This document shows, piece by piece, positions 25,801 through 35,794 of a DNA stretch of 64,000 bases. This stretch comes from Leptoclinus maculatus (Eukaryota > Chordata > Actinopteri > Perciformes > Stichaeidae). Position 1 is the first letter of the stretch, and each line of letters starts with the position of its first letter. The stretch is taken from positions 21,014,843 to 21,078,842 of the forward strand of contig JAVDOI010000009.1 in assembly GCA_032191485.1 (NCBI GenBank), read 5' to 3'. The position numbers and the translations under genes are program-made. The notes below the pieces were generated by a model, which was not told where the DNA came from, searched no databases, and saw only the letters and a program-made list of their open reading frames with translations.

Positions 25801-28159
25801 GAGGAGTCTGTATTAACACTGCCAACGTTAATTAACTATTGACTAGTGTGGTTAAAACTAATTTGGATGTGATGCCTTTTTATTGTCAGTATGTCCAAAA
25901 TACAAAGATACAAACACTTTGTGTGATAGTATCCCAAAAAAAAGAATCACCATATTCCATTTTAGAGACCATGCTTGCAAACACCATACATTGTGAACAA
26001 TGTTGAGCTTGGCTTGAGACTGTCCAAATGCACCGGATATCGTTTTTTTTCTTGTCAGTGAGTGTGTCAAAATGTATTGCGCTCTACAGTAGGAAAAATG
26101 CTCAGACTCGTACCTAAAAACGGTTGAAAAAAATGTGGGATTGCAGAAATGGAAAAAGGGACACAGCACCAGGCCATATCTCTCCTCAAGCCAAATGAAA
26201 ACGCAGAGTGATGCGTCAAACACAGGTCTAGTCACAGTGACAGTGACAGTCCAACAGTCAAAAGAGCCAGCTGCCTGTAGGCTCTTCCAGAAAGGACCTC
26301 GTCAAGGTTAATACTGAGTGACTTGAGTTTAAAATCCGGTAACAGGGTTGTTAGAGTAAAGAATATAGCCAAGGGAGGGAAAGGGAGCTCCGTAAAGATG
26401 ACTGTTTCCATGTGTCAACATCTTCTCTGAACACGGAAAATACATTCTCATTTGGCAGAATGCATAGAGATTCACTTGCAGCAGCCAGCCTTTATCTCTG
26501 CACACACACCTATTTACTTGTTTTTGTCAGCTGAATGAGAAATAAAAAAAATAAAATAAAAAAAACTGCATTAATAGTCACACGTGATCCCTGGCAGTAG
26601 AATAGTTGGTATATTCTACGGGAGATAACGGGCCACAGTAGCGTGCTTCTAATGCTCAGGTGAGACTGACAGCTCTGCCTGCGGGTTGGGGGGAGTGTGT
26701 CTGATACCGACAGACCAAATGTCAGCGCAGAAATGAAATTGCTCTGCAGTGATTGGAGAGAGATATACGATGTGCTTAGTTCCCATCTGACATCCAGCAA
26801 ATGCATCTTGTCATCCGTGACATGGTGTTTAACATCGGCAAACTGGATCTGGACTTGTCATTTAGGCCTCATAATATGGTACTCACTACTATACATAGAA
26901 CACATTCCGCTAATATACAAGTGACAGCTGTGAAAATGCTGTGCGGCTAGATGTTATGCTCCGCCGACATCGTCATGACAGGCCGCTCAACGGTAAATAA
27001 TGATACGATGCGGAGGTTTGCATATTTAGGGAAAACAGGAGACACAAAGCAGTGAGTGCTTACACACACACACACACACACACACACAATGAGGCAGTTT
27101 CTACAGAGGGATATTTGCTCTTTTGTCCCGTTCAAGTGCGTGTCGTGTATTTCACTTGAAAGAGGTTGGGGATCACAGCAACCTCTCCCGTGTGCAACAG
27201 TGTGTTCTCCGACACGTCAAGTCTAATTTCCCTAATTTCAGTTTTAGAACAAAGAACACACTCGTGTGCCCTTGATTAGTAGTCGGTCTGTACATCATGT
27301 CCTTGCTGTCAATTAGACATAATGCATTATTTAGTGACAGGGACCCCCCTCCCTTTTATTAATTTTTTCCCTTTCATTATTCACCAACAGGTGACAATTG
27401 AATGCAAGTTCACACTCGCCAAATCACTGGGGTAAACTACCAAATACGTTTATGCATACACACAGGCGCACATATACACAGACAATACACATTTAGATTG
27501 CATTCCCTCTCAATAGCTAGCCTTGAGGCCCTTTCCCTGTGGCTTAATGTAATGAAGTAGGAACAAAAACAAATGGATGTCTCTAAAGGATTGTGCTGGT
27601 GTTTTTGCATTTTTCAGCATATTTACAAATTATGTATTAAACTACTGTCTGACATTTCCAAAGCATACCATAGCTTTTTTTTTGGATTTCCAAAGGACAG
27701 TCCTTCCTGTCAGACAGCTTTTACTTTCCTCTCAAATCGCAGTGCTTTTTGTTTTTTAAATGAGGAGCCTTGAACATCACATGGAACATCGTCAGTGTGA
27801 TGGTTTTACATTGGTCAGAGTTATTGCTCCGTGATAATGCAATTGACCACTCCACTCCATTTCCCAAATTAGGAGTTTCTGTCTTGTATGGCAGTGAACC
27901 TTTACCCAAGCTTGAAATTGCCCCATCAGAACACACCTGTGTGGCATTACAGCTGTTTTTATATGAATGTTACTATATCCTCTTGTTCTACTATATGCTA
28001 TAACTAGCTAAATACTGCACATTTTTTATTCAGGTAGATCATTCCAAAAGGTTTCTGAATGAATAAGTTGGCACGCTCTCTCTCTTGTTTTGTGAATTTG
28101 GGTGACCAATCTGCTGTGCATCTGTTGTCAATGGCTCATGTGTCCTCCTTTGTCTCTCC
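25801..28159. other. Intronic non-coding sequence upstream of mtnr1a exon 2
   Basis: No exon is recognisable. A (CA)13 tract lies at 27063-27088 and several A/T homopolymers occur. If the receptor gene has the usual two-exon structure, this is the 3' part of intron 1. Confidence 0.55.
27063..27088. repeat. (CA)13 microsatellite
   Basis: A perfect dinucleotide run read directly, about 1.1 kb before the receptor exon. Confidence 0.95.
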
Positions 28160-28183
28160 TGTGGGTGTGTGTTTTGTCTGTAG
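28160..28183 (+). promoter_or_regulatory. 3' splice site of mtnr1a intron 1
   Basis: A T-rich stretch ends GTTTTGTCTGTAG at 28171-28183. The exon then starts GGAACATC with codon phase 1: the first base of the Gly codon comes from exon 1. Vertebrate melatonin receptor genes have their intron at this Gly of the first intracellular loop, in this phase. The open frame continues upstream to an ATG at 28102, but that peptide has no receptor similarity and is intron read-through. Confidence 0.9.
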
Positions 28184-29052
28184 GGAACATCTTTGTGGTG
28201 AGCCTGGCAGTGGCAGATCTTGTGGTGGCCATCTACCCGTACCCTCTGGTCCTCACCTCCATCTTTCACAATGGCTGGAACCTGGGTTACGTCCACTGCC
28301 AGATCAGTGGCTTCCTCATGGGCGTCAGCGTCATCGGCTCCATCTTCAACATCACCGGCATTGCCATCAACAGATACTGTTACATCTGCCACAGCCTCAA
28401 GTATGACAAACTGTACAGTGACAAAAACTCTGTCTGCTATGTGATGCTAATTTGGGCGCTGACTGTGGTCGCCATCGTGCCCAACCTGTTCGTGGGTTCA
28501 CTCCAGTATGACCCGCGGGTTTACTCCTGCACATTTGAGCAGTCAGCCAGCTCGGCGTACACTATCGCAGTGGTTTTCTTTCACTTCATTTTACCCATCA
28601 TGATTGTCACATACTGCTACCTGCGCATTTGGATACTGGTCATACAGGTGCGGAGACGGGTCAAGCCAGACAACCGGCCCAAGCTGACGCCGCACGACGT
28701 CAGAAACTTTGTCACCATGTTCGTGGTGTTTGTGCTTTTCGCCGTTTGCTGGGCTCCGCTCAACTTCATCGGCCTGGCCGTAGCGATCAAACCAGAGGTG
28801 GTGGTTCCCCTCATCCCCGAGTGGTTATTCGTGGCCAGCTACTTCATGGCCTACTTCAACAGCTGCCTTAATGCCATTGTGTATGGTGTGCTGAACCAGA
28901 ACTTCCGGCGTGAGTACAAACGCATTGTAGTGTCGGTGTGCACGGCACGCATCTTCTTCCAGGAGAGCTCGAACGATGCAGTGGAGAGGCTCAAGAGTAA
29001 ACCGTCACCACTCATGACCAACAACAACCAGGTCAAGGTGGACTCTGTCTGA
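28184..29052 (+). CDS. mtnr1a: Melatonin receptor type 1A, exon 2 (289 codons, C-terminal part)
   Basis: This is a class A GPCR that binds melatonin at the plasma membrane and couples mainly to Gi to lower cAMP. The exon encodes TM2 to the C-terminus. Counting from the split Gly, TM2 is about 1-25, TM3 38-60, TM4 85-105, TM5 125-147, TM6 175-198 and TM7 212-234. The melatonin-receptor hallmarks are present: NRY instead of DRY at 63-65 followed by CYICHS, NAIVY instead of NPxxY at 230-234, and CWAPLNFIGLAVA in TM6. Also present are the Cys of VHC and of YSCTF for the disulfide, the ECL2 Asn (PNL) and Gln (CTFEQ) and the TM5 His (FFHF) of the ligand pocket. The C-terminus KVDSV matches MT1, which argues against MT2 and Gpr50. 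The frame is intact to TGA at 29050-29052. Teleosts have more than one mtnr1a paralogue and I cannot say which this is. Exon 1 (N-terminus, TM1) was not found upstream. Confidence 0.97.
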
Positions 29053-29445
29053 TGCAGAACTCCGAGAAAAAAAATGAAGCAAACATGAAAAGATATGCTG
29101 TGACTGAGCGTAAAAAACAAAAGAAAAAAAGAGAAAAGTTGAGAAAAATACCAAATATGAATATAACACAGCTTCTATCCTCTGAGCTTAGTCATATGGT
29201 GCTATCTGACCTCTGAACAATCAGTAAAAACAGGGGTGCATATTATCTTTGTCTTTTATCAAGCACTCCTGTTTGACTCTGCAGTACTTGTAGTACAGTA
29301 AATATATGATGTCCGTTTTGTTTTCATGTTTACAGTGATGATATAAATGTATCATGCATTATATAAGTATTTATTTTGTATGAAATGTTATGTTAAATGA
29401 AAACATTTTATCAGGCTAATAAAAAAAAAAACTACAAAAGTTGGT
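29053..29445 (+). other. mtnr1a 3' UTR (minimum extent)
   Basis: AT-rich sequence directly after the stop codon, with an ATTTA-like region at about 29340-29400. It reaches the first canonical AATAAA at 29419-29424. The true end could be further on, at the next AATAAA (29671-29676). Confidence 0.55.
29419..29424 (+). promoter_or_regulatory. Candidate poly(A) signal AATAAA for mtnr1a
   Basis: The first canonical hexamer after the stop codon, 367 bp downstream, followed by an A-rich run. A second AATAAA is at 29671-29676. Which one is used cannot be told from sequence. Confidence 0.5.
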
Positions 29446-30257
29446 TAAAAACATAACCAGAAGTTTATAAATTTAACCAATTTTAATATTCTCATTTGTG
29501 ACACTGTACCACTAATTGAGTGTAAGCAATGTGGGTTGCTGCTGTCTTATTATACCCTGCAATACATTACGTGGAATATATATTTGAGTCTCTCTCTTTT
29601 GCTCTTTCTCTGCCACCTTGTGAGCTCATTATACTGTATGCATGGAAATGCAGGAATCGTTCTAATGCAAAATAAATCTGATATTGATAGACGATGTGCT
29701 TTAGTCCTGTGTCCAATTTTCTCCCAAATGCAAGTTTATTGTAATCCTGTAAATGCATAACTTTGGTCATTTTTCATAGTTTTAACAATCTTACCTAATA
29801 TAACAATGTACTCCCTAAAGCAATTTCTGATATCTCGGTAGACAGCCTCTCTAAAGTGAAGTTCAACGGGGGAAACACGAACTGTAAGATGAAGTAGTAG
29901 AAGAAGAAAAAGTGCATGTGAACAATTACGGCAAGTAAAGTAGATTACAGTTAAACAAGGAAGTGAGTCTCTAAACTGATGGATGTTAGGTTGTTGCTCC
30001 GATGTTATTGTTACCGATAGGCATGAAAGCCAAAAAACTATGAAAATAAGATCCAAGTTGTAAATTACATAACCAAATGTCCACTCAAACTAATGTAGCT
30101 TAATACAGCAGAGGTGTTTCTAGTATTTATTCTAATTTGACTATAAATGGTTGGAGACAACATTTCAAAAGTAGAATAAAGCAATACAATTCAACCAAAC
30201 GTTGAATCCGCATCGCTCTTAAACAATTTCAACAAAAACTGAACATTATAACATTCA
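29446..30257. other. Non-coding sequence downstream of mtnr1a
   Basis: No coding potential is recognised. It contains the alternative AATAAA at 29671-29676. A 106-codon minus frame at 29736-30056 has no known domain and looks like chance. Confidence 0.45.
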
Positions 30258-30548
30258 TTAACGGGCCATTGTATAGGATTTGGTGGCATCTAGCGGTGAG
30301 CTTCTAAATTGCAACCAACTGAAACTTCTCCCGTGTGTGGAGAACTATGGTGGCCAACAGGAAAAGAAAATTGGCCAGTGTTTGTTTTTACCATTCAGTC
30401 CGCTCCTTATGAAGATATAAACGGGTCATTCTAAGGTAATGGATCACAACAATTCTTATTTTGAGGTGATTATACACTAAAAAAAAACTAATATTATATT
30501 CCATTGCTGCCAATAGATCCCCCTAAATGCTACACACTGGCCCTTTAA
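30258..30548. mobile_element. TTAA-type (piggyBac-like) MITE
   Basis: A 291-bp element bounded by TTAA at both ends (30258-30261 and 30545-30548). Its terminal inverted repeats run about 33 bp: left TTAACGGGCCATTGTATAGG, right complement TTAAAGGGCCAGTGTGTAGC, and both continue to a GATCT/CATCT. TTAA targets and GGGCC-type ends are typical of piggyBac-like MITEs common in fish. It has no transposase. Confidence 0.85.
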
Positions 30549-30960
30549 AGTAGAATGTATTGCAGAGTTGTTGAATTAGTCTAGGTCAGCGGTTCCCAAA
30601 CTTTTTAGGCCACGCACCCCCTTCTACATCCCGACCGGGTTCACGCACCCCCAATCCCCCACACCTTAAAAAAAAAAAAAACAGAGCCTATTTAGAGCCG
30701 CATAAAAATCGGACCAATGAGAGAACAGTTTGCTCGCGCGTGGAGTTTGTTTACAAGATTTAGTCCGCTGTTAAATGTTGTGTGAACACAAAGGGGGCAA
30801 CTGCAACATTGTACCATATTAATCCCTGAATTGGAACAAAGCAAACGAACTATAGTGAAAACGCCCTGAAACACTGCAACAAAGTTTCAATAAATTTCAG
30901 TTACACAAGGCGTCACTTTTAAAGAGCAATAAGGATGGCGAGGACACACGCACAGGCTCA

Positions 30961-31517
30961 GAGGCAGATTGCATCACATTTAATTTACAATTAACCATAC
31001 ATAGCGGTTACATTAATCTAATCAAATCAAATTACAATAAAGTTACACATCACCCCTTCCCCCCACCCGGTTGTGGGGCGGCTGGATCCAACCCGCCACA
31101 GGGCTCCGGGGGACGGGCAGGAGGACGCCCGGACGGGCAGGAGGGCTCTGGGGGACGGCCGGACCGCCGAAGTTGCTTCGGGCACAGGTGCTCGGGGGGA
31201 CGGCCGGCATGAGGAAATTGGGGGTCCGGAGGACGGAACTCTAGAGGCTGGGGGTCAGCCGGGGAACAGGGCATCTGACTCTTCCTCTGCCTCCTACGAG
31301 AGTTGAAAGGGATGTCCCTCGGGTCATGGTTCGCCTTCTGGACACTCCGAGGACCTCCCAAGGCCAGGTGTGTTCCCATAAACTTTGCATACCACTCAGG
31401 CAGACAGCACTCCACACTGTGGTCTGCGGAGTCCATTTGGGGCCAGATCATTCTGTCACGGGGCATGGTGGAGGACTCAAACGCAGACCAGGCAGAGAAG
31501 CGTGAAAACAGGTATTT
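30961..31517 (-). mobile_element. Gypsy-type retrotransposon fragment: gag start plus LTR 3' end (minus)
   Basis: The piece 31454-31517 is the 3' end of the same LTR family as 10330-10708 (TGTCACGGGGCATGG ...). Immediately inside it, on the minus strand, a frame opens with MIWPQMDSADHSVE and continues into a Pro/Arg-rich low-complexity region, as expected for the start of a gag-like protein. It is cut off at about 31040, with no capsid, zinc knuckle or pol. The start of the fragment (about 30961) is approximate. Confidence 0.65.
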
Positions 31518-31742
31518 AAGCCGTGTGTGCTGTTTGTACATCAAGTAGTGTCGCTTTCTTTTGATAGGAAAGTAGCTTTATTTTGCTGCCGTGTATGCAG
31601 CTATCCATTTTGCAATAAATACTCTTTTGTTACTCATTAGTTGCTCATTCTCTCTTTCCCCCGGGAATTTAACACCGTTACTCCCCGCATCCCTTAGACG
31701 CCGAAAAGGGGAATGTAACAGATACGCAATAGTGTGACAGGG

Positions 31743-31908
31743 TGACATTACTTTGTTCAACACACAAGACAAGATAGAAGCTATGATCAAGAAGCTACGG
31801 TTCTGGACAAGCTGTGTGAGTGGGAATACGCTCCTGTGTTTCCCTACGCTTCACGCGTTCTTGGAGGCAAACGACGTGATCATGGGTGAACATGTGAAAA
31901 GTCTCATA
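31743..31908 (+). pseudogene. hAT (ZBED-type) transposase C-terminal fragment, inverted relative to its N-terminal half
   Basis: The + strand frame reads TLFNTQDKIEAMIKKLRFW followed by SGNT...FPTLHAFLEAND. This is the block that follows LADIFSVLNELNLSLQG in ZBED5-like hAT transposases. The matching upstream half ends at 33216 on the opposite strand (see 33216-34262). It stops where the LTR at 31912 begins. The preceding bases ATACGCAATAGTGTGACAGGG (31722-31742) duplicate, in direct orientation, the end of the array insertion at 33191-33210. Confidence 0.75.
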
Positions 31909-31911
31909 ATT

Positions 31912-32245
31912 TGTCACGATTAGGCTTTGCCTTCTGTGTTCTGTGTGTGTCTTTGTCTAGCTCCACACCCTCCTCACTCACCTAATCAGTTTATTCAGTG
32001 CACCTGCCAGTCACACTCCCCTCACCTGTTCTAGCCACTATTTAAACCCCAGTCACACACGCACTCACGGCCAGATCATTGCTTCATGTCTACCCGCCCG
32101 TGTTTGCTCGTCCTGTTCCCGGTTTCCCCGTCTGCCTGCCCCGTCTCGTTCCTTCTGGATTTTCCCCCTCGTCTCTTGTCTTGTGCTTGGACTCCCTGTT
32201 GTGTGCTGGTAACAATTCCTATGTTTGTTCATTAAACACACGCTG
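31912..32245 (+). mobile_element. Gypsy-type LTR fragment (plus), truncated in U5
   Basis: It starts TGTCACGATTAGGC and follows the 10330 and 48450 copies (read in reverse) through CTATTTAAACCCC, a TATA-like site, and GTTCATTAAAC. It then diverges at about 32245, before the expected ATGCCCCGTGACA end. It is in opposite orientation to the Gypsy fragment 30961-31517, so the two are separate insertions or have been rearranged. Confidence 0.75.
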
Positions 32246-32460
32246 GAACACACGTCCACACACAACAGCGTCACTACTGTGGTTTTGGCCCAAGGGGTTG
32301 TCCATGAGGAGCTCCTCTCCTTTTATCCACTGCTAATCGCGATTGAACGCAGCCGCGTCCAATCAGCCGCTGCAGCTGGCATCCGGGACGGAGGGTGGCA
32401 CCCGAGAGGACACTGAGGGGGGGGAGCAGAGGGAGAGCACAAAACACAACACAACACGGC

Positions 32461-33210
32461 ACGTAACAGTATCGTACTAGCGTATGCGAGCGTATGAAAA
32501 ATATCACTCATACGCTGGTATACGGTCACATACGCTAGGGGTACGTTAGGCATAGGTTGTATACGTTTCAAGCACGGTGGCATACGCTGGTATACGGCGA
32601 GGCAGAAACGTTTTTTTTTAAGCATGCTTAAAAATGTTGTGCGTGTGCGGACGTATGGTTTATACGCTAAGCATATGCTGAATACGCGAGAGTTACGTCA
32701 GAGGTATGTTACTCATAGGTGGAGTACGCTGGTCATGCGCTGGCATGAAGGTGTACCGTACAGCTAGCGTATTGATAGCGCATGAGTCACGTACTTCTAA
32801 CGTATGTCTGACGTATCTGCAACGTATATAGACATCTTGGCGTATGCCTGACGAATGAGTAACGTATTTAACTTAAAACTAGCGTTTGATTGACGTATGG
32901 ACAGCGAATGGCCAGCGTAAGACCAGCGTATGGCCAGCGTATTGAGAAAGTGTATATATAGGCTCCCATTTCGAGCTCTTCTTCAGTTCTTCATGGACCT
33001 ACAACGAGAGAGGATGGAGCGCAGTTCGTACGCTGGTCATACGCTGGTCTTACGCTGGCGATACGCTACTCATATGCTTCTCATAGGTTCAATACGGTAA
33101 GTATACGAAACATTCTGTATTTTCAAGGGTTTTTTGTGCGCATGAAAGTTTTTTGGGGAATTTGCATACGCAACTCATACGTTTTTCTCATACGCAATAA
33201 TGTGACAGGG
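32461..33210. repeat. Phased 10-11-bp motif arrays (CATACGCTGG/CCAGCGTATG), unknown element
   Basis: Dense degenerate copies of CATACGCTGG or its complement fill this interval. In the reverse-oriented block the CG steps fall at 32883, 32894, 32905, 32916, 32927 and 32938, exactly 11 bp apart. The same spacing runs through 32768, 32779, 32790, 32801, 32812 and 32823. A forward block covers about 32509-32750 at 10-11 bp spacing. Another lies at 33031, 33042, 33053 and 33064. The right terminus reads CATACGCAATAATGTGACAGGG; a near copy of it stands at 31722-31742. I know of no family with this structure. Confidence 0.8.
32953..32960 (+). promoter_or_regulatory. TATA-like box between two motif arrays
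   Basis: TATATATA is followed about 30 bp later by an ATG at 32993. A 35-codon frame (MDLQRERMERSS...) then runs to 33100, with a consensus-like splice donor G|GTAAGT at 33097-33102. The arrangement looks like a promoter with phased upstream sites and a first coding exon. No downstream exon is known, so function is only inferred. Confidence 0.35.
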
Positions 33211-33215
33211 CCCTA

Positions 33216-34262
33216 ACACTGACTCCCTGCAGACTTAAATTCAGTTAATTCAGAACAGAAAAGATGTCGGCCAGATAGGTGAGCTTCTGCAGAAAGTCCT
33301 CGTCATGCAGATTGGAGGCCAAATTAAACGGGTTGTCCTCAAAAAACTGCTGACGTTCAGTATGCAGCAGCAGTGCTTTGTGTTCGCTGCCCATCTCATT
33401 GCATAACGGTGTGAACAGTCTTGAATTTAGCGGGCGCGCTTTAATGAAGTTCACCAGTTTCACAGCGTCATTGAGGACTGAAAGTAAATCAGCTGGCATT
33501 TTTTGACTGCGAGGGCCTCCCTGTGAAAAGCATCGATGCGGCGCGACAGTGTTGTTGGACACCGGGATCATGTCCAACTTTTTTGCTTCTCTCTCTCCAA
33601 TCATACATTCCACCAACTCTTTGGCAGCTGGCAAGCACACGTCTTCAGCGATTGTGTGAGGTAGCCTCTTTATTGCTATTCTGTAACTGACCAGATATGA
33701 AGCCCGTAGTGCATTTTTTGTAGACCCAACACATGAATGAGACTGCAGTTGTTTCTGGCTGTTTTGTAACTCCTCCAATTTCGATATAAAAAATGTAAGG
33801 GGCTTTTGACTTGCACTGGCATGCTTGGTGTTCAGGTGGCGACGTAAATAAGAGGGCTTCAGACAGCTGTTAGCCAGAACCTCACTGCACACCACGCACT
33901 GTGACTTTGGGCAATTTGCATTGCCAATCCAAGTGAAGGCCAGACCCAGATCATTTATCATATTTCCTCTTTTTTTTCCCAGTGTGATGCTCACTCTCGT
34001 TTCCTCTTTTTTTCACCTTGACTCCGCGATGGGCCTATGTGCTCTCGATTTGTCTGTGCTATCCCTTCCTCCTTTTCGGTCTCCTCCGTCTCATCTTTCT
34101 CTGACTCCCGCACGATTTCTTCTCCCGATCTCTCCCCAACGCACCTCTCCGTTTCTCTCTCCTCCGATTCCTCCCTCTCTCTCTCTGTCCCTCTCCTCTT
34201 TTATGACTGATAGCTTCAGATGTCCCACCTGACAGTTTCCCCGATTTCAGCCAGTTTAGCAT
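33216..34262 (-). pseudogene. ZBED5-like hAT transposase, N-terminal and middle part, broken
   Basis: The main frame 33994-33245 contains a BED zinc finger (C-P-K-S-Q-C-V-V-C ... H-L-N-T-K-H, residues about 28-59). After it comes the conserved SYRIAIKRLPHTIAEDVCLPAAKELVE stretch, then PVSNNTVA. The sequence then jumps, through an internal deletion and frame change, to a late block with HREALAVKK in one frame and SVLNDAVKLVNFIKARPLNSRLF in the other. The catalytic core between is missing. It ends LADIFSVLN-stop, where related proteins have Glu, and LNLSLQGVSV follows in frame before the array insertion. An N-terminal basic stretch sits in another frame at 34262-34059. It is not functional as a transposase. 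Confidence 0.85.
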
Positions 34263-34579
34263 ATTTGCATGAATGTTGCTGAATGAATGAAGTTAGCTGA
34301 CGTTAGCTACACAAGCTAGGCTAGCTAGTGTGTATGTAAAAGACAATCTGGCGGCAGGAGCTGAAGTGCATTTATTTATTAAATTGTAAGTTTTCAATTT
34401 AAATCTTAAAGGGAATTTTTATAATTCATGTTTTTATTTTGTGAAAAATCCCACTTAAATTTTTTAAAATATTTAATATTAATTATTACACCATTAGACC
34501 ACCATTACATTTTTCCTCTCGCGCACACCCCCTAGAGGCAGCTCGCGCGCACCACACTTTGGGAATCCCTGGTCTAGGT

Positions 34580-35787
34580 GTACCTAACAAACTGGCAACT
34601 GTGTGTACTTAAAAAGTTATTTTTGCCAAAACCAGTTTGTTCAGAACATGAACGCCTTTACATTTTAAAATCTTGTAGATTTATTTTTATGCCAATGATC
34701 AACTATGACAGCTCCTACAAATCTGCCTGAGTAATGTAATTGTATCCTAAATGAACAGAACAAATTAATATGATTAGAGTTGTAAGGTGTATCCTCAAAA
34801 CGGCAACCTGTTTTAAGGATACATCTTGGTAGCGGATCGATACTCTGTATCGGTCTATACGCAAGTTTAGGTATTTTAAATCGTAATCAGGATGCAGAAA
34901 ATGCCCCCCCCCCCTCCCCCGTGTCAGTCACATATGTGCTGTAGTTCAACACTGAAGCTATAAGGTTCTCTCTACAATAAAATTTCGAGGTTAACATATA
35001 TATAAGTTGGAAGGCACCAGTGTCCTTCTGCAGTGCACAAGAGGCAGGGACTGTATAGCCTACTGTACGTCATTGCTTGCATGTGTGTTGCACTGCATGC
35101 GCGGGCAACCCGGTTAGTGGAACACAGACAAAGGCATCATGCATCACATGGAAGAATGGCTCAACTACGCATTTGAAATCCACTTGGCTTACATAACGGC
35201 CGCTGACCATCATCCTCAAAGCGAAAAGCTGAAAGAGCCAGCTCCCAGCAGACTCTCTGCCCCCTTCTGTTTAATCCCAAGAGCTGTGTGTGTGGTAGGA
35301 AAGGACGGAATGGATTGTGGATGAGCAAATGTAAAAATCCCAGGGATTTGCACTGCCCCAAAACAGAGTTATACTGTAATCTGGGCCCAAAGATTTTTAA
35401 AGCCCAGGATGTACAACAATAAAGAAGAGAAAAGTCGGGTGTTACATGACCAGTCACACTGATTTAGGCCCATCTTCTATAACCGATTCAACACCAAGAA
35501 AATAAAATAGAATGCGTCCGTTACTGTGGCAAGGCCATATATCAAAGTACCAGGAGAGCGTATCCTTCAAAAAGTAGAAGACAACAAAGCCCACACTGTC
35601 TTCAATAAAGCTCTGCATTCTGGGACATTTTGACAGGAAAGATCTCTATTTCTTGAAAAATGTGGTTATAATGGACACTGGACACGTCGATACAATATTT
35701 ATTTACTAGACTCTCAGCCAAGTAAATGTCTCTCCTGGAGTGGTACTGTTGATCGATATAAAAAAACTAAACACACAAAACATATGT
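34580..35787. other. Non-coding stretch between hAT elements
   Basis: No exon is recognised. A C-run (CCCCCCCCCCTCCCCC) lies near 34904-34919, and a GATACTCTGTATCGGTC-like inverted motif lies near 34850. A 98-codon minus frame (35161-35457) has no known domain. Confidence 0.4.
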
Positions 35788-35794
35788 TCTTCAT

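Larger units (their letters stand above)
30587..34571 (-). mobile_element. hAT-type DNA transposon with nested insertions, perfect 8-bp TSD
   Basis: The left end CAGCGGTTCCCAAACTTTTT and the right end CACTTTGGGAATCCCTG (complement CAGGGATTCCCAAAGTG) are matching inverted ends. GTCTAGGT flanks the element exactly at 30579-30586 and 34572-34579. The interior has a BED-finger hAT transposase pseudogene (minus, 33216-34262), a transposase C-terminal piece in the opposite orientation (31743-31908), two Gypsy pieces and an array-bearing insertion (about 32461-33210). Total length is 3985 bp. It cannot transpose autonomously. Confidence 0.92.

Noticed and set aside
28102..28183. ATG at 28102 in frame with the receptor exon as its start codon
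   Set aside because: The peptide before the conserved Gly has no receptor similarity and lacks TM1. A good acceptor (TTTTGTCTGTAG) sits exactly at the known intron position, so this is intron read-through.
28059..28406. Other frames overlapping the receptor exon on both strands
   Set aside because: They are shadows of the GC-richer receptor coding sequence and have no domain of their own.
32461..33210. CRISPR-like array
   Set aside because: The units are degenerate, 10-11 bp long, without spacers, and in alternating orientation in a vertebrate genome.
33245..33994. Functional domesticated ZBED host gene
   Set aside because: The frame lacks the catalytic core through an internal deletion, ends at a premature stop, and lies inside a transposon with its own ends and target duplication.
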